Below are positions 46,675 through 59,069 of a stretch of DNA of 64,000 nt, in pieces. The position numbers were made by a program, and so were the translations under genes. Source of the stretch: Tolypeutes matacus (Eukaryota; Chordata; Mammalia; Cingulata; Chlamyphoridae); NCBI GenBank assembly GCA_026826555.1, contig JAKSZT010053887.1, positions 63,969,373-64,033,372 on the forward strand, written 5' to 3'. The notes under the pieces are model-generated. The model was not told where the DNA came from, ran no database searches, and saw only the letters and a list, made by a program, of their open reading frames with translations. Position 1 is the first letter of the stretch; each line of letters starts with the position of its first letter.

Positions 46675-48054
46675 GATACGTTTCTTTTTGTTGGAATAAA
46701 TCCTGATGGTTTTCAAAATTATTATATTTTAGGCTAATTTCAGCAAGGAGCAGATCTTGGATGGACTTTCCACATTTTCTCTGCCTTTTTTAGTTCCAGG
46801 AAATATATATCTCTATCTCCTCTATATTTTTGTAACCACAAAATTTTTAAAAAATGATTTAAGTAAAATCTCCTGTTTGCAGGATTCAAAAAACAAGTGG
46901 CCATCTGAAAACACCCTTAACAATTTGAAAGTAAATTAAGAAGGAAAACAAGCAACCATAATTCTAACACAAATAATGGATATTATTGACATTTTTGATT
47001 GGTATATTTCTTTCTATCACTCCACTTATAATTTTCCAATTTTCAGAAGCTTTATAATTTTAGGAAATATGCATATATGTCATACCTATTAGTTATTGTT
47101 TAAAATAAGTGTTAGTCATTTCAATCCTTAATTTTATTTTAGCTGTACTAAGTCACAGAGAGGTTCTTACAATACAAAACACTGTAAATATAAAATAATA
47201 GAAATATATTATTTTGTAAGACACAATAATGGTTTCTATATTATGTGAAAATTGTACCCTAATAGATATATTTTTAAAAAGAAAACTACTAAAAATCAAG
47301 ATCAGCAATTCAATTGTCCTTCCACATCTGCGACTAGTTTTAATGTATTTCAATGGTATATGCCCAAATTATTTCAAAGCCATGATAATAATAAAATGCT
47401 CTTTGCATGTAATTTCTAGTCCCAAAATTTATAATAAATGGAATAATAGATTAATACAATGAGAAATGTCCTTAGGAGTTTCCTTAGATACGGGAAAGGA
47501 AGCCTGAAGAAAAGTTCTCACACCTAGTTGCCCAAAGTTGGACTATTATATTCTATTTGAGGAAATCCCTTCCTCCATTAATCATTTTCAAAGGCTTTCT
47601 GAGTGCCCACTAAGATCATTAATGTCACTAAAGTAATAGATTATATGAATGAAAGATTATATTAGAGTCTTTTGACCTGATTTGTCCACATGCCTGCTTC
47701 ATTCTTAAGTAAGTTTAATATAAATTCTCCACTTGAGCTAATCAGCCTGTAATAAAATATGTAAGTTAGAAAACCTGGGTTTGATTACAACCCATCCTCA
47801 TTAGGAAACTTGCCTTAGAAAAATACATTGCAGTATTTCTACATAGTAATGCTTTTCTCCCAGAATTTTTGCCCAGTTAGAATAAGATTATGTTTGGGAA
47901 AGTAATACAAACTGTTATTCATATGTTAATATTTCATATACTTCTTAGGAGATATATTCAATGAAATAAGTAGAATTTCAAGTAACCCTGAGAGACATTT
48001 TAGTTCAACAACTTATCTTTGTACAAGGTTCCTCATTTAAGCTGCTTAACTCTG
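46675..48054. other. No gene recognised
   Basis: AT-rich; short frames (46757-46939, 47229-47462) without family resemblance. Confidence 0.4.
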
Positions 48055-48584
48055 TGTTTTAGTTTGATAGAAGCTGCTGGGAGCAAAATACCAGAAATAG
48101 GTTGGCTTTTATAATGGGAATTTATTAGGTGAAAACCTTACAGTTCAGAGCTGTGAAAATGTCCAAATTAAGGCATCCTCAGAAATGCTGTCTCACTGAA
48201 GTTTGGCTGCAGGGAATCCTCGACTCCTTCCAAGTGGCAAGGCACATGGGGGCATCTGCTTCCCTTCCGGGTCTTCTTGCTTCAGCTTCTGGCTGCTCAG
48301 TCTGTGGCTTCCTCTCTCCTGGGTTCCTCTCTGAGTTCCTGGGTTCCTTCTCTCTGTCTCTGTGGCTTTTTCAATGTGTCTCTTCATGTTTCTCCCATTT
48401 ATAAATGACTCCAGCAAGAGGACCAAGACCCACCCTGGGTCATGCTTCACTGAAGTAATCCAATCAAAGGCCCCCAACTGAACCAACCCAATCGAAGGGT
48501 CCCGTCCCATACCCACAGGAATGGATCATCTTTAAGAACGTGATCTTTTTTGGGATTCACAAAAAGCTTCAAACTATAGTAGCA
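48055..48584 (-). mobile_element. Solo class III LTR, antisense
   Basis: The 530-bp block begins TGTTTTAGTTTGATAGAAGC and ends CAAACTATAGTAGCA, with the 5-bp duplication CTCTG on both sides (48050-48054 and 48585-48589). The beginning (GCTGCTGGGAGCAAAATACC, AGAAATAGGTTGGCTTTTAT) resembles the LTRs at 14668 and 16000, so it is a related subfamily. The open frames on both strands inside it (48129-48404, 48193-48516) are by-products. Confidence 0.85.
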
Positions 48585-48589
48585 CTCTG

Positions 48590-50529
48590 AGATAGCAAAT
48601 AGTGTCTTTCCTTTTTCAAACTTGGTTAAATTGTTTCCTTGTTCATCCATTCATTCCACATATATTTATCAACTACAGCATGTCAGAACCCTTTCTAGTT
48701 TGGGATATACTAAGATGTCTGAGATGAGTTCTACTCAATAAGAAACTTCTCTTTTAGATAGGGAGTGTGAATAGAATACATTGCATTATCCATGCACATC
48801 TCCAAAAAAAGAGATCTTAGCACTCTTCAACAAAATAATCTTAATTGTAATAACCTTGATAATCCTCACTTTAAACCCTTCCTAGTCAGTCCAAACACAT
48901 GTCCTCTGAAGACTTGCTTCTATTGCCTGATGTTGAGATCATCTCACATCTAAGGACTCATAAATTGCCTCTAAAGACTCCTTTCCTCTGGGCTGAACAA
49001 GATGAACACTTGGATGTAGAGAGATCTGAAAAGAAAAGCAAAATATTCAACTGTTTCAGCTCTGGGGCAGAGATTTTGCCCTCAAAGAGGTTCGGTAAGC
49101 AGTCTGAAACAGTTGTATTCATTATTTTTTTCATCTAACCAAGCGACTGTTTAAATAGTTTTAGAGTTTTTTTTCAGAAACAATTTGAATTGCTATTGTT
49201 GTATATTTAATTCAATGTGATTAATAAACAGTCTACATTTAAGAAGACACAAGAAATCAAATTGTATTTTCCATGAATATTTGTGGTGCAATCTACTTAA
49301 GAGTACTTTTTTTAAAGTAAAGAAATGTACGTCAGTGGGATCAATGCAAAAGTAGAGATCAAAAAAAGAAACCATGGGGCCAAATAATTTAGGCTGTTAA
49401 AATTAAGCTTTAAAGATAAATTACTAATGATGAGGCAAGATATAATTCTCACCATGAGTTTATGTTTAACATAATTTTTTCACACTAAGGTGACAGATAC
49501 CAAAGATAGGTGTTTTGTCTCATGTAAGTAACAGATTTTGTCAAACATTTATGATAGAGAGCATATAAATAGGGGAAATAAAAAATTCTGCCCTCATGAA
49601 ATTCTTAGCATAAAGAAAATAAATGAAACATTTTGAGATAGAAATATATTTATTCTCCTTGGTGCAGAACGCATCCATGTACATGGTAGAAGTTCAAAAG
49701 TTTATGGAGTGAATGAATATATTCATATTGGGAAAATAACTTAGGCAATGAGAAATAAAATCAACGAATATTTTACAACTCTTTTTACAAACCACTTTTC
49801 AATAGACTGTTTCATTTTGTTCCTCACAAAGAACTGTGCACTAATTATCATTTACAAAAGAGAGTGCTAAAGGTCAAAAATTTTGTTACAGTATAAGATT
49901 TAAAGTTACAAACCAGGTTTGATTCAATTGCCACATCAGATTCTATGCTTTTTTATTGTACCAGGTGTCTCGTAAAATAACAAGGCTAAGTACTTGATTT
50001 ACAATATGATCGAAAATAAAAGTGTTTTAAAATGCTGTACATGTGTGGACACAGTTTTAATCTCGAATAGGCATTTTCATAGTATTTGAAAAATTAGCTA
50101 TAAAAACTTATGTTATATTTGAATAATATAGTTATACATTAAACAGAATATCACTGATATTCAGTTAAATGTCTTATAAACTGATTTCTATGCATAAATG
50201 CAATTGCATACTCCTCAGATAAATTACAATTAATATTTCATGCCCCTAAATAGAAACAAATAGGGAAAATTATTCAAATGCTATTTTATTAATGTTCAAA
50301 TGTATATGTCCTTAAATGTTTACAGTCAATTTTAAATGTAAATATTTTTTCTAGCAAATAAATTTTAAGGTTAATCATTAAAGTATTTATAAAAGTTAGC
50401 TATTCTAAGAAGAGATTTTATGTCTATTAGAGAATTAATCCATTTATTGAACATTTTATATGATAAAGAGCTTAATTATACGCTTATAGCACTCAGGGCT
50501 AAACAATTTGAACAATGAAGAAAAATATA
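48590..50529. other. Unassigned non-coding region
   Basis: Mostly AT-rich. A 79-codon frame at 48899-49138 lies outside any repeat I recognise and is described under findings. No RNA gene or clear repeat is visible in the rest. Confidence 0.4.
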
Positions 50530-51530
50530 TATCAACAGTCACATATCCATTCCACAATTTTTTATTGGGAAACAACCATTCTCCAGGCAATTAGTGATTA
50601 ATAATACACAAGTAAAGGAAAGATCCATCATCTATCCATTATCTATACCACGTGAAAGAGACATATCAGGAACACATGCAAAAATAATATGTAACATGTC
50701 AGGTGGTGATAAATGCTATAAAATAATAAGGTAGAGTAGAAAGAAAGAGTAATTGTGGCTCTGGGTGTTATTTTCTTTTTTTAATTAATTTATTTTTTAT
50801 TGTGGGTAAAAATAAAAATTTTCACAGTACATACCAATATTTGTAAAATGATATATAAATATATATGCATATATGTGCATTTGATTACAAAAATGTTATT
50901 TATATATATAGTGGAGTCAGAAAAGGCTGCTGTATGGGACACCATGTTGAGCCATGTGAGGAAGAGTATAGCGTAGTATGTGGGGTGGGGGTAGGGGGCG
51001 GAAATGCTACAGATAAAGATACCTGAAAGTACAATGACCATGAGGTGGGAATGTGCTTATGGTATTTCAGCAAAAGCAAAGAGGTCTGTTGGCTGGAGAG
51101 GAGGAAGGAAGAGTAGAGGAATAGAAGATGCTTATTAGTGTAAGGGCTATCATTAGCGGGACCACTTTTCCCTGGGGTGGATAAGTACTTCACACTCAAA
51201 CAGCACAAGGTCTCTCCTCTCCAAGGAGAACAGGGGCATGCAGAGCCCTGACACTGACCCAAGCAGTTTGACACCTCCGGGAGACCAGCCATGATGGAAT
51301 CTCTTCCCTTGCTCTTTTGGACCCTTTGTGCTGTGTAAGTAACAAGGCGTTCATTTGCTGAAAGTTTCCTTTGTGCCTGAGCTTGTGTTCCTATGATGCA
51401 TGGTGCAGCAACTTGCTTCACTATAGGGCCTTGCAGGTGTGTTATTGGTTGTTACTCTGAATGAGATGGGAAGCCACTGGGAGGATTCTTGTTTCATTTT
51501 GTCTTACAGGAATAATAAAGTGGTCACATT
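50530..51530 (+). mobile_element. Old unnamed mammalian repeat, split by a small insertion
   Basis: The order CCATTCTCCAGGCAATTAGT, ATATGTAACATGTCAGGTGG, TGATAAATGCTATAAAATAA, then after the insertion a purine-rich part and AATGAGATGGGAAGCCACTG follows a repeat I know from many mammals but cannot name. It is non-coding; the 173-residue minus-strand frame at 50900-51421 falls in it and has no family match. Confidence 0.45.
50775..50908 (-). mobile_element. 3'-end copy of the L1-type 3'-UTR family, antisense
   Basis: T-rich head, then TTTATTGTGGGTAAAAA-like sequence, ACAGTACATACCAATATTTG, ATATATGCATATATGTGCAT and AAAATGTTATTTATATATAT. This is the reverse complement of the last 130 bases of the 7.4-kb element with few differences, hence young and extremely 5'-truncated. 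Confidence 0.85.
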
Positions 51531-51579
51531 TAGTATAGGCAATTAATATGGATCAAAAGCTTACTTATTCTGTGCTTCT

Positions 51580-52018
51580 GAGAGTAGAAATTGGCACAGA
51601 CATGTTGGTAGGCAGTGTGGCAATATACTTTGCAGTTGGATATTTGTACACTGTATAGCCTAGAAATTCCAAGGTATTTACCCCAAAGAAACTTTGTACA
51701 TGTGTACCAGCCTACATGCACACAAGTATTCATATCACCACTGTTCAAAATTGCAAAAGTCTGAAAAAATTAAAATGTCCATTGATAGGCAAATGGATTA
51801 TTAAATCATGGTGTATATATTATTATATAGAATTGAAACTGAATAAGCCATATTTACATGAAACAACATATATGAAATTTAAAATCAATGTACACTAAAA
51901 ACAACATGTTGCAGAAGATTACAAATAGTTTGATCCCATTTTTATGTCTTCGCCCCCAGATGTAAACAGTTTATTGATAGGAATAACTATATATGTAATA
52001 AAACAAAACAATTTTTTT
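51580..52018 (+). mobile_element. Old L1M 3'-end fragment
   Basis: CAGTGTGGCAATATACTTTG, TTTACCCCAAAGAAAC, TGTACATGTGTACCAGCC and AATGTCCATTGATAGGCAAA follow the L1 ORF2 end and 3' region. It is interrupted on the right by the young element whose insertion site (TT/AAAA) lies at 52018/52019. Confidence 0.65.
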
Positions 52019-52033
52019 AAAAAAGTAAATAGA
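52019..52033 (+). repeat. Target-site duplication, left copy, of the 52034-54218 element
   Basis: AAAAAAGTAAATAGA occurs here and at 54219-54233. The preceding T run gives a TT/AAAA insertion point. Confidence 0.88.
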
Positions 52034-52463
52034 GAACACCATCAAGTCCACTCTAGTCCATAGTTCTTCCCCCAATCCTGTGGGGACTGGGATGGTGATG
52101 TCCATTCCAACTCCAAGTGAGAGAGGGCTTATATCCCATGGATATGGTGGGTGGGATGATCCTGCCTGCAGATGCAGGCCCTCTCCATTCCCTGGGATGG
52201 CCATTTCCCATCGTTGTCTCCTCACCAGGTGACTTGGATGAGTCCATTGAGCTGTAGGGTAGGAGTTGCAGCTCCACCGAGATTTCATGCACACCTGGCA
52301 CATAGGTAGGCCAGAGGCTCCAGTCTCTGGAAGTATACCTAAAAACTCCAGCATCACATATAGGTTTGAATAGAAGGGACTGGTGAACCATGTGCAGGGA
52401 GGACTTATTTGAGTCCAATTCTGTCACTCTCAGGAGCACAGATTCCAAAATAGAGCCCACTGA

Positions 52464-52567
52464 TAAGGCATCAGTCTCTGGGGCTATCCGCCCTTATATA
52501 GGACCTGGGTNNNNNNNNNNTAAGGCATCAGTCTCTGGGGCTATCCGCCCTTATATAGGACCTGGGT
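52464..52567. repeat. Identical 47-bp repeats flanking an assembly gap
   Basis: 52464-52510 and 52521-52567 are identical and separated only by ten N. The 7.4-kb sister element has this segment once (reverse strand, near 8965-9012). The second copy is therefore most likely an unmerged contig overlap, not biology. Confidence 0.9.
52511..52520. other. Assembly gap (10 N)
   Basis: Ten N bases inside the inverted half of the twin-primed element. Confidence 1.
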
Positions 52568-54218
52568 GTCTCCAGAGCTCTCAGGAACCCCTCTGTGTGG
52601 GGTGATAGGCACTTAGATGTTCTTTGAGCTCCTACTGAGGTGTGCATAAGAGTTACCTCTGGGATGACCTCCCGACTCTCTTTGAAGTCTCTTAGCCACT
52701 TGAACTCATTTGTCTTTACCATTTTCCCCTTTTATTCAAGGTCTTTTTCCAGTTGTGTTGCCAGTTGGCACTTGGTATTAATCCCTCGTTGCCAGGGAGG
52801 CTCATCCCCGGGAGTCATGTCCCACGTTGGGGGGAAGGTAATGCAATCATATGCTGAGTTTGGCTTAGAGAGAGGCCACATTTGAGCAACAAGGAGGCTC
52901 TCAGGTGGCAACTCTTAGGCACCCCACAACTGCTGGCTAAGTCTCATTTACAAGAGCAAAGACTCACAAAGGTAGTCATCAATAAAAAAAAAACACATCA
53001 GTGGGTCATCCTATTTTGACAGGCATTGTCCCTACACTCAGAGGACTATTGCTGCTCCCTTGGAGACTGTGGCAGAGCTCTCCAGGCTAGGAATTCAGAT
53101 TCCCTCATTTATTGTGTGATTATCCACCCATCATGACCATGCCCCATCCCCTGATCCTTTGAACAATTTTGTATATCTTTCATGTATATTCGGATGAACC
53201 AACCCCCATGAAACCCCCCCAGACACACCCCCCAATAATCCCCCACAGTACCTATTGTAACCCTTCTGTGATCCAAATCCTCCATGAATATTTAGTCCAT
53301 AAAATAATCAAATACACTTATTAGGGAAAAAATAACAAGTATGATAAGCTTACATGCAAGAGACAAACATAAGGAGACTCGGGGAAAAAAAAAAGAGAAG
53401 GAAAAAAAACAAATAATCAAACAAAGAACAAAACAAAATAAAATATAATTAGTGGAGTGGGACATTCAAAAAATGGGCAAAAAAGCAAAGGAAATGCCTT
53501 TAAAATATATATATATATATATATATTCATTTTTTTTCCTTTCTCATTTCTTTTTTTTTCTACCTTTTATCACTGTGTTATGGGATGTCTGGTGTGCCAT
53601 GACACCTTCCTCCTCTCAATCCCCATTGTCTCCCAATTTTTCATTTAATTTTCAAAGAAGTTTTAGGTCACAGCAAAGTGATTCTAGCAATGGAAGAAAT
53701 TATAACAATGAGGTGGAGCCAGTGGCCACTTGACACTTTTGGGGTAGGGAGGGGATGAGCAGTTGAAATACAGGGGCTTCTTTGGGAGTTAGAGATTGTC
53801 CTGAGTACCGTTGTGGCAATGGATGTAGGTCATTTTATATCAGCACACACCACTCAGAACTGAGTGGGAGAGAGTGTGGTCTACGGTGTGAACTGTGGTC
53901 TATGGTTGGTGGCAAGGCTCCAGGATGTGTAAGTTCATTGAGGGTGTTGGGCCACACTTGTGGGAGATGTTTGTGTGGGATGTGGTGGGAGGTGTGGGAG
54001 GTGGGCAACATGGGAATCCCAGTGTGTTCTGTGTAATATTTTGGGTAATCTAAGCACCTCTTAAAATATATGTATATATATATATATATATATAAATAAC
54101 ATTTTTGTAAGCAAATACACATATATGCATATATATTTATATATCATTTTGCAAATGTTTATATGTATTGTGAGAATTTTGATTTTTACCCACAATAAAA
54201 ATTAAAAAAAAAAAAAAA

Positions 54219-54233
54219 AAAAAAGTAAATAGA
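54219..54233 (+). repeat. Target-site duplication, right copy, of the 52034-54218 element
   Basis: Identical to 52019-52033; directly follows the poly(A) tail, so the number of leading A bases is ambiguous. Confidence 0.86.
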
Positions 54234-54589
54234 ATGATGAGCATACCACAGGATTAAGGAGATGAGATGTAGGAGGAATACATAGATGCAATAGTATTGA
54301 CTGTGTTCTAATTCATAAAATTGAGTTGGTTTGCAGGTTTCTGTATATTATTATGCTTTATAACATATTTATTCTACACATTTGTTTATGTATAAAATAT
54401 TTCACATATATTTAAAAGTAATCTGCATATAAAATCTCCTTTGAAATATTAATTAAAAACCTTTGACTTTCATGAATATAATTTTAGGAAAATAAAAATT
54501 AGAAACAGAGAAAATTGATCAGCAAATTACATGTTTTTACTCTGGAAAATACTTCAATCACAAAATGCATAAAAACCACTCTATAATTT
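54234..54589. other. No gene recognised
   Basis: AT-rich continuation of the flank on the right of the twin-primed insertion. Confidence 0.4.
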
Positions 54590-55200
54590 TAAGCAGAGGA
54601 GTATCATGATCAAACTTTCATTTCAAGGTAATGTGTGCAGTTGTGATTGCTGTGTGAAAAACAGACCACAGACAGGCTTGGATGGAAGCTGGGAATCTAG
54701 TTAGCAGGCTGTTTCAGATTAGGGATGATTGTAGTTTGGCTAGATATAGCGGTGGATATGGTGAGAAGAGTTTGGGTTCTAGATATATTTCACATTTATA
54801 TCTATGAATGTTAAATGTAAGAGAAAGAGAGACTTCAAGGTTATGGATCATGAATTGTAGTTGAATAGAGTGGTCATTTGCTGAAAAGGGGACAGACAAG
54901 AGGTAAGGCAGGTTTAGGTGAACATAGAAATGTATTTTTGTACATTTTAGACTTATGATATTTATGAGACATTCAAGAGAGATGAGGAATTGATATCTGA
55001 AGTTCAGTGGAGACAAAGGTGAAGATATAAATGTGGACATACCCAGTGTGTGTTGACATTAACAGTATATTCACTAGAGAGAGAGTGCTGAGGGCTGAGC
55101 TATGAGGACCAAAGGAGACAGAGCACATGAGCCAGGAGAGTTAGAAAACTGAAAGAAGGTGGTTCCAGAAGTCAAAAAAGGGCAGTATTTGAAGAAAGGA
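54590..55200 (+). mobile_element. Old unnamed mammalian repeat
   Basis: Reads AGCAGAGGAGTATCATGATC, GGCTTGGATGGAAGCTGGGA, TCTAGTTAGCAGGCTGTTTC, GATATGGTGAGAAGAG and CATTCAAGAGAGATGAGG in an order I recognise from a common mammalian repeat (same type as 17855-18235 and 50530-51530). The 108-residue minus-strand frame at 54714-55040 lies in it and is not a gene. Confidence 0.45.
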
Positions 55201-55475
55201 AGAACATATGATCAATTCTTTCAAAAGTAGCTGACATCATATAAGAGAAGGGTGGGAGATGATACTTGATTTGGCAGCATAAAGGGCACTGATAACTGAG
55301 AAAATGAAGGTTCATCTACTATACTTATTTACAAATTATAAATCAAAACAATAAATACCTAAGTAAAACAACTTTTCCCTTCTTGCTTGGCAAATATACC
55401 TTCAAAACAATAAAACAGAAAAATATGTGATAAAATTTTGTCAATTATCCTACAAATTAGAATATAAGGAAAAGC

Positions 55476-55501
55476 AAAAAAAAAAAAAAAAAAAAAAAAA
55501 A
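55476..55501 (+). repeat. Poly(A) run, 26 bases
   Basis: An uninterrupted A run. No retroelement body with matching target duplication is evident next to it. Confidence 0.9.
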
Positions 55502-57339
55502 GATATATGGTACCAATAGAAAACAATACATTCTTCAAGAATCTACTGTACTCACCTTGAGAAGAAGGATTTGAAAAGTTAATTTGCCTTTTCTACTACC
55601 CAAACATTCATATACACTCTGCAGTTCAGATTATGTGGGTCAGTTTCCGATGTCAGCAGATTCACAACCCACAAAGCTTCATCGCAGAGCCTAACTAGTG
55701 TTGAAGATGGAGATGAATATTACAGGTCACAGTAAGCCATACTAAGGACCGGATCCCAAGCGGTGGAAGCATCTTTGAGTTTTTTAATTACATTTTTTGA
55801 GTATGGGGAGTGGGCGTAGGACTTTATGATCTACATGTGTGTTGATTTATATATGCTTCCAAATATAAAAAAAATGTGATTGTGAACTGTTTAATCGGCA
55901 CCCCAAGGTTGGCATGGCTAAAGGTAGGGGTGGGAAGGTCTGTAAACATTGCTTTCTTAGGATTCCCTTTTTTGATCCCTCATTTCGTTGCCTCTGAACA
56001 GAGACCGTACACAGCACAGATATTGTGGCTTCAACAGATTCTACCAGGTCATATCTGAAATTTGATGATGTTTTTTCTTTGCCTATTAAACAATGTAGCT
56101 ACCAGGAAAAAAAATAATCAAGGCTTGGAAGTGAGTTAGTTCATTCCTTCTTTCTTTTACGGCAATTTACAATTTCTAGATTTAAGTACACGATATGGTA
56201 TCATTTTTTTATGTATTCCTGATATCCAGAGTAGGATCAAAGCCTCTTCGTGAGGACTGAATATAGTTCAGCTGCACATTTTGTTTCCGGCTATTTCTAA
56301 GATACTTATATTTTCTAACAAGTCAAAGAAATTAAATTAAAATGATGAGACTAAATAGGCAGAAAAATAATTTTCTTTGCTCAATGGTATTCATAAAAGT
56401 GTCTTAGAACTCAGGTACCTCAAATGCTTATTTTTCCATGCATTTGAATTTGAATATTAGGCTGCATATGAATCAAGAAATTGTTTTATGAAATGAATGA
56501 AATCATTTTTACTTTGATTGTATAAAAATATGTTATCAGAAGCTATGGCAAATTGAATTTTGGATGGAGAGGGATTTCCAAAGCATTAAGCGATTTGCTC
56601 TTGCTTGTTAGCAACACGAAAGTAAGAAATGTTTTATCTCATTTGGTCCTGAGGTTCTTGTGGTTCATTATTTTTCATTAAAGTTCATCTGCATGTCACA
56701 GGTAATATACTAATGCTTTAATGGGTATGTATAAATAAAATGAAGCAGAATTTAGTTTAATATAATTGCTTCTATAATGTATATATTTCTTTCCCTATTA
56801 TTTTCAATTAATACAGAATATAAACCAAACTAGTCCTTTTCACATACAGATATGTGTGTTATCATTTTATTTTCTTGAGTTCTGGAAACTGGTATGGTTG
56901 GAATTTATGGTTTAATGATTGCAAACTTTAAGTATAATAAAATTTGAAAATGTTCATGGAGATTTATCCAAATATCACCTTCCCTCTAAAATTGTTTAAC
57001 TTCTCCACTTTTAATGCAAGTATAAGTAGCTTCTTTATTCCATGAAAACTTTACTGACTTTTCTGTTTTAACATATAAAATGCATATTAAAATTTTGATA
57101 TCATTTTCACAATGAAAGCATGGAGTCCTTGGGGGTAGCGACAATAAAACTTTAACCAGTGTTCTTAAAGAAGTACAATGATTAAAGCCTCACAAGTTGA
57201 GCAAAAATTTATTGACTCTTTTGATTATTATTTTCTTCCTCTTCCTTCTTCCTTATAAATACACCTTTCCCCTTCCTTTGACTCACAGGAAAGCTTTGAT
57301 AATGTAAGCTTATAACCTAATATATGTTTACTATATCTT
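55502..57339. other. Unassigned region with a CpG-retaining core
   Basis: 55580-56060 is non-repetitive by eye, keeps several CpGs (for example TTTCCGATG, GGACCGGATC, CAAGCGGTGG) and contains an exon-like stretch discussed under findings. From 56100 the sequence becomes AT-rich without features. Confidence 0.4.
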
Positions 57340-57920
57340 TCAGAAAGTTCTTCCATTTTCATAACTATAACTGCTACCTCCAAATTGTGCTGTCATGTGT
57401 TTAGCCTTGTCCTCTCAGTTGCTCTCCACCTCACATCTACAATTAGCACATAAGAATTCTGCATCTTTCCAACCTATTTCCCCCACTTTCCTCATTGCTC
57501 TTACATCCTATGACTTGGCCTACTGATATAACCACCTCTTAATTTGTCCCCTTGACTTCAGTAGAAGTCTTTCCTTTCCAATCCCTCACCAGCCCCCCTC
57601 TTTTTTCTAAAATACAGATTTAATCATATTACTCCTCTGTTTTAAAGTCTCTACTACTACATATGGCCCCCTGCTATCTGACATCCATTATGAAACACCT
57701 TACATATCTACCCTCATTTCTCACGATACCATCCCACATTGTTTGATTACTTACTATTTTCCAAATGGGCCATAGAATTTTCTACCTTGGTGTAATTTCT
57801 TATGATTTATCTTCCATCCTGAAAACATATATTCTCTTATCTATACCTTTGTTAGTCTTTAACAGCTGGCTCAAATGTGAAGTCTTTTATATAGCTGGGA
57901 TTAATTTCATTCTTTCAGTA
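57340..57920 (+). mobile_element. L2 LINE fragment
   Basis: Pyrimidine-rich order: TTTAATCATATTACTCCTCT, TTTTAAAGTCTCTACTACTA, ATGGCCCCCTGCTATCTGAC, CTGGCTCAAATGTGAAGTCT. This follows the L2 3' half. Old and truncated. Confidence 0.65.
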
Positions 57921-58859
57921 ATCACATTTAATTTAAACTTCATATCATACATTGAAATTTATCATTGATATAAATATTTATATCTTCTAATATATTTAAA
58001 ACTTCCTAAAGACAAAATAAAGTTGTTGCCTTAGTGGAACTCATTTTCCAGCAGAGTGATGGTAATGTTCTCTAGTACACCCCTCTTTACCTTCTCACTC
58101 CCTTCACCAATCCCTAATACCCAGATTTCCTCTTATTTTTTCTTTTAAAGTTTTATAGTTTTGAACTTTAACTTCAAATGTTCCATTTTGACATAATTTT
58201 TTTAAGGTGTTAGGTTTACAGTTAGGTGGGTTTTTTGCATACAGATACAATATGATATAAAAACTTTGTCAGAATAATAATATAGACACTATATAAATAG
58301 GAAATTCTATTTAAAATACCACTAAATAAAAAAGAAGTATTTGTTAAGTAAAAAGTAGGATTCACAATGATATACTTATATTGATAACAACTATGGAATA
58401 AATTTACAGTATTAATTTATTTACTATCCTATTTTCTTCAAAAAAGGATCTCAGAAAACTTAGTTTTAACTACTTAAATGTAATTTTCTGGATGTTAAGA
58501 ATTGAAAGTTGTTAAAAGGACTTGCAAACAGTATATTTTGTCATGACAGTTTAATTTATTTTCTGTCATTAAGATGTTTCTTTTTCTCCAGACATTTGTT
58601 GAAAATATATTTTATAATTGTGTTTATTACAAATCTGAAAGAAAATATTCATTTACAATGTGGAAATAAAAACTTAAGAATTGTTGTTTGTGATATTTCT
58701 ACTTTATAGAACTTAACAGTGCATCCTTATTGACATAATATATGATCAATTATTTGGAGTGCTTTATAGTCACATGAGAAATTTATTTTTTGTTATCAAG
58801 GTGTAAAGTTCAAAATGCACAATCGTAAATTCTACTTTATTGATTATATTTTTAGATAT
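57921..58859. other. No gene recognised
   Basis: AT-rich; a 66-codon frame at 58509-58709 has no family resemblance. Confidence 0.4.
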
Positions 58860-59065
58860 TATATATTTTTATTTATTTATTGTCTACCTGGCCTGCCTGT
58901 GCTGAGTGTGGTATGATAACATCTCCTGTTTTTAATGTTTCTATTTCTCCTTTCATCCCCAGTAGTTTTTGTTTTCTATAAGTGGTTCCTATATTATTTA
59001 TGGTATAGACAGTCATAATTATTATATTTTCATTTTGATTCCTAAGCTTGAATTTTACCTTGTTT
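58860..59065 (-). mobile_element. Possible old L1 fragment, antisense
   Basis: T-rich phrases such as CCCCAGTAGTTTTTGTTTTC, AAGTGGTTCCTATATTATTT and TAGACAGTCATAATTATTAT recall antisense L1 internal sequence. Support is weak. Confidence 0.35.
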
Positions 59066-59069
59066 TCCC

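Larger units (their letters stand above)
52034..54218. mobile_element. Young L1-type 3'-UTR retroelement rearranged by twin priming
   Basis: The left part (52034 to about 53678) is the reverse complement of positions 9435 down to about 7885 of the 7.4-kb element; the right part (about 53679-54218) is sense, matching 9461 to the poly(A) end. About 25 bases of the family are missing at the junction. One 15-bp target duplication encloses the whole, so this is a single insertion. An inverted 5' part joined to a sense 3' part with poly(A) is the classic product of L1 twin priming. AATAAA is at 54194-54199. Similarity to the 7.4-kb copy is high, so both are recent. The left part contains an assembly gap (52511-52520). 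Confidence 0.88.

Noticed and set aside
48129..48516. Overlapping frames on both strands as genes
   Set aside because: Both lie inside the solo LTR at 48055-48584, and similar frames are typical of these LTRs.
50900..51421. A 173-residue minus-strand frame as a gene
   Set aside because: It lies in an old interspersed repeat, crosses the edge of a retroelement fragment, and has no family resemblance.
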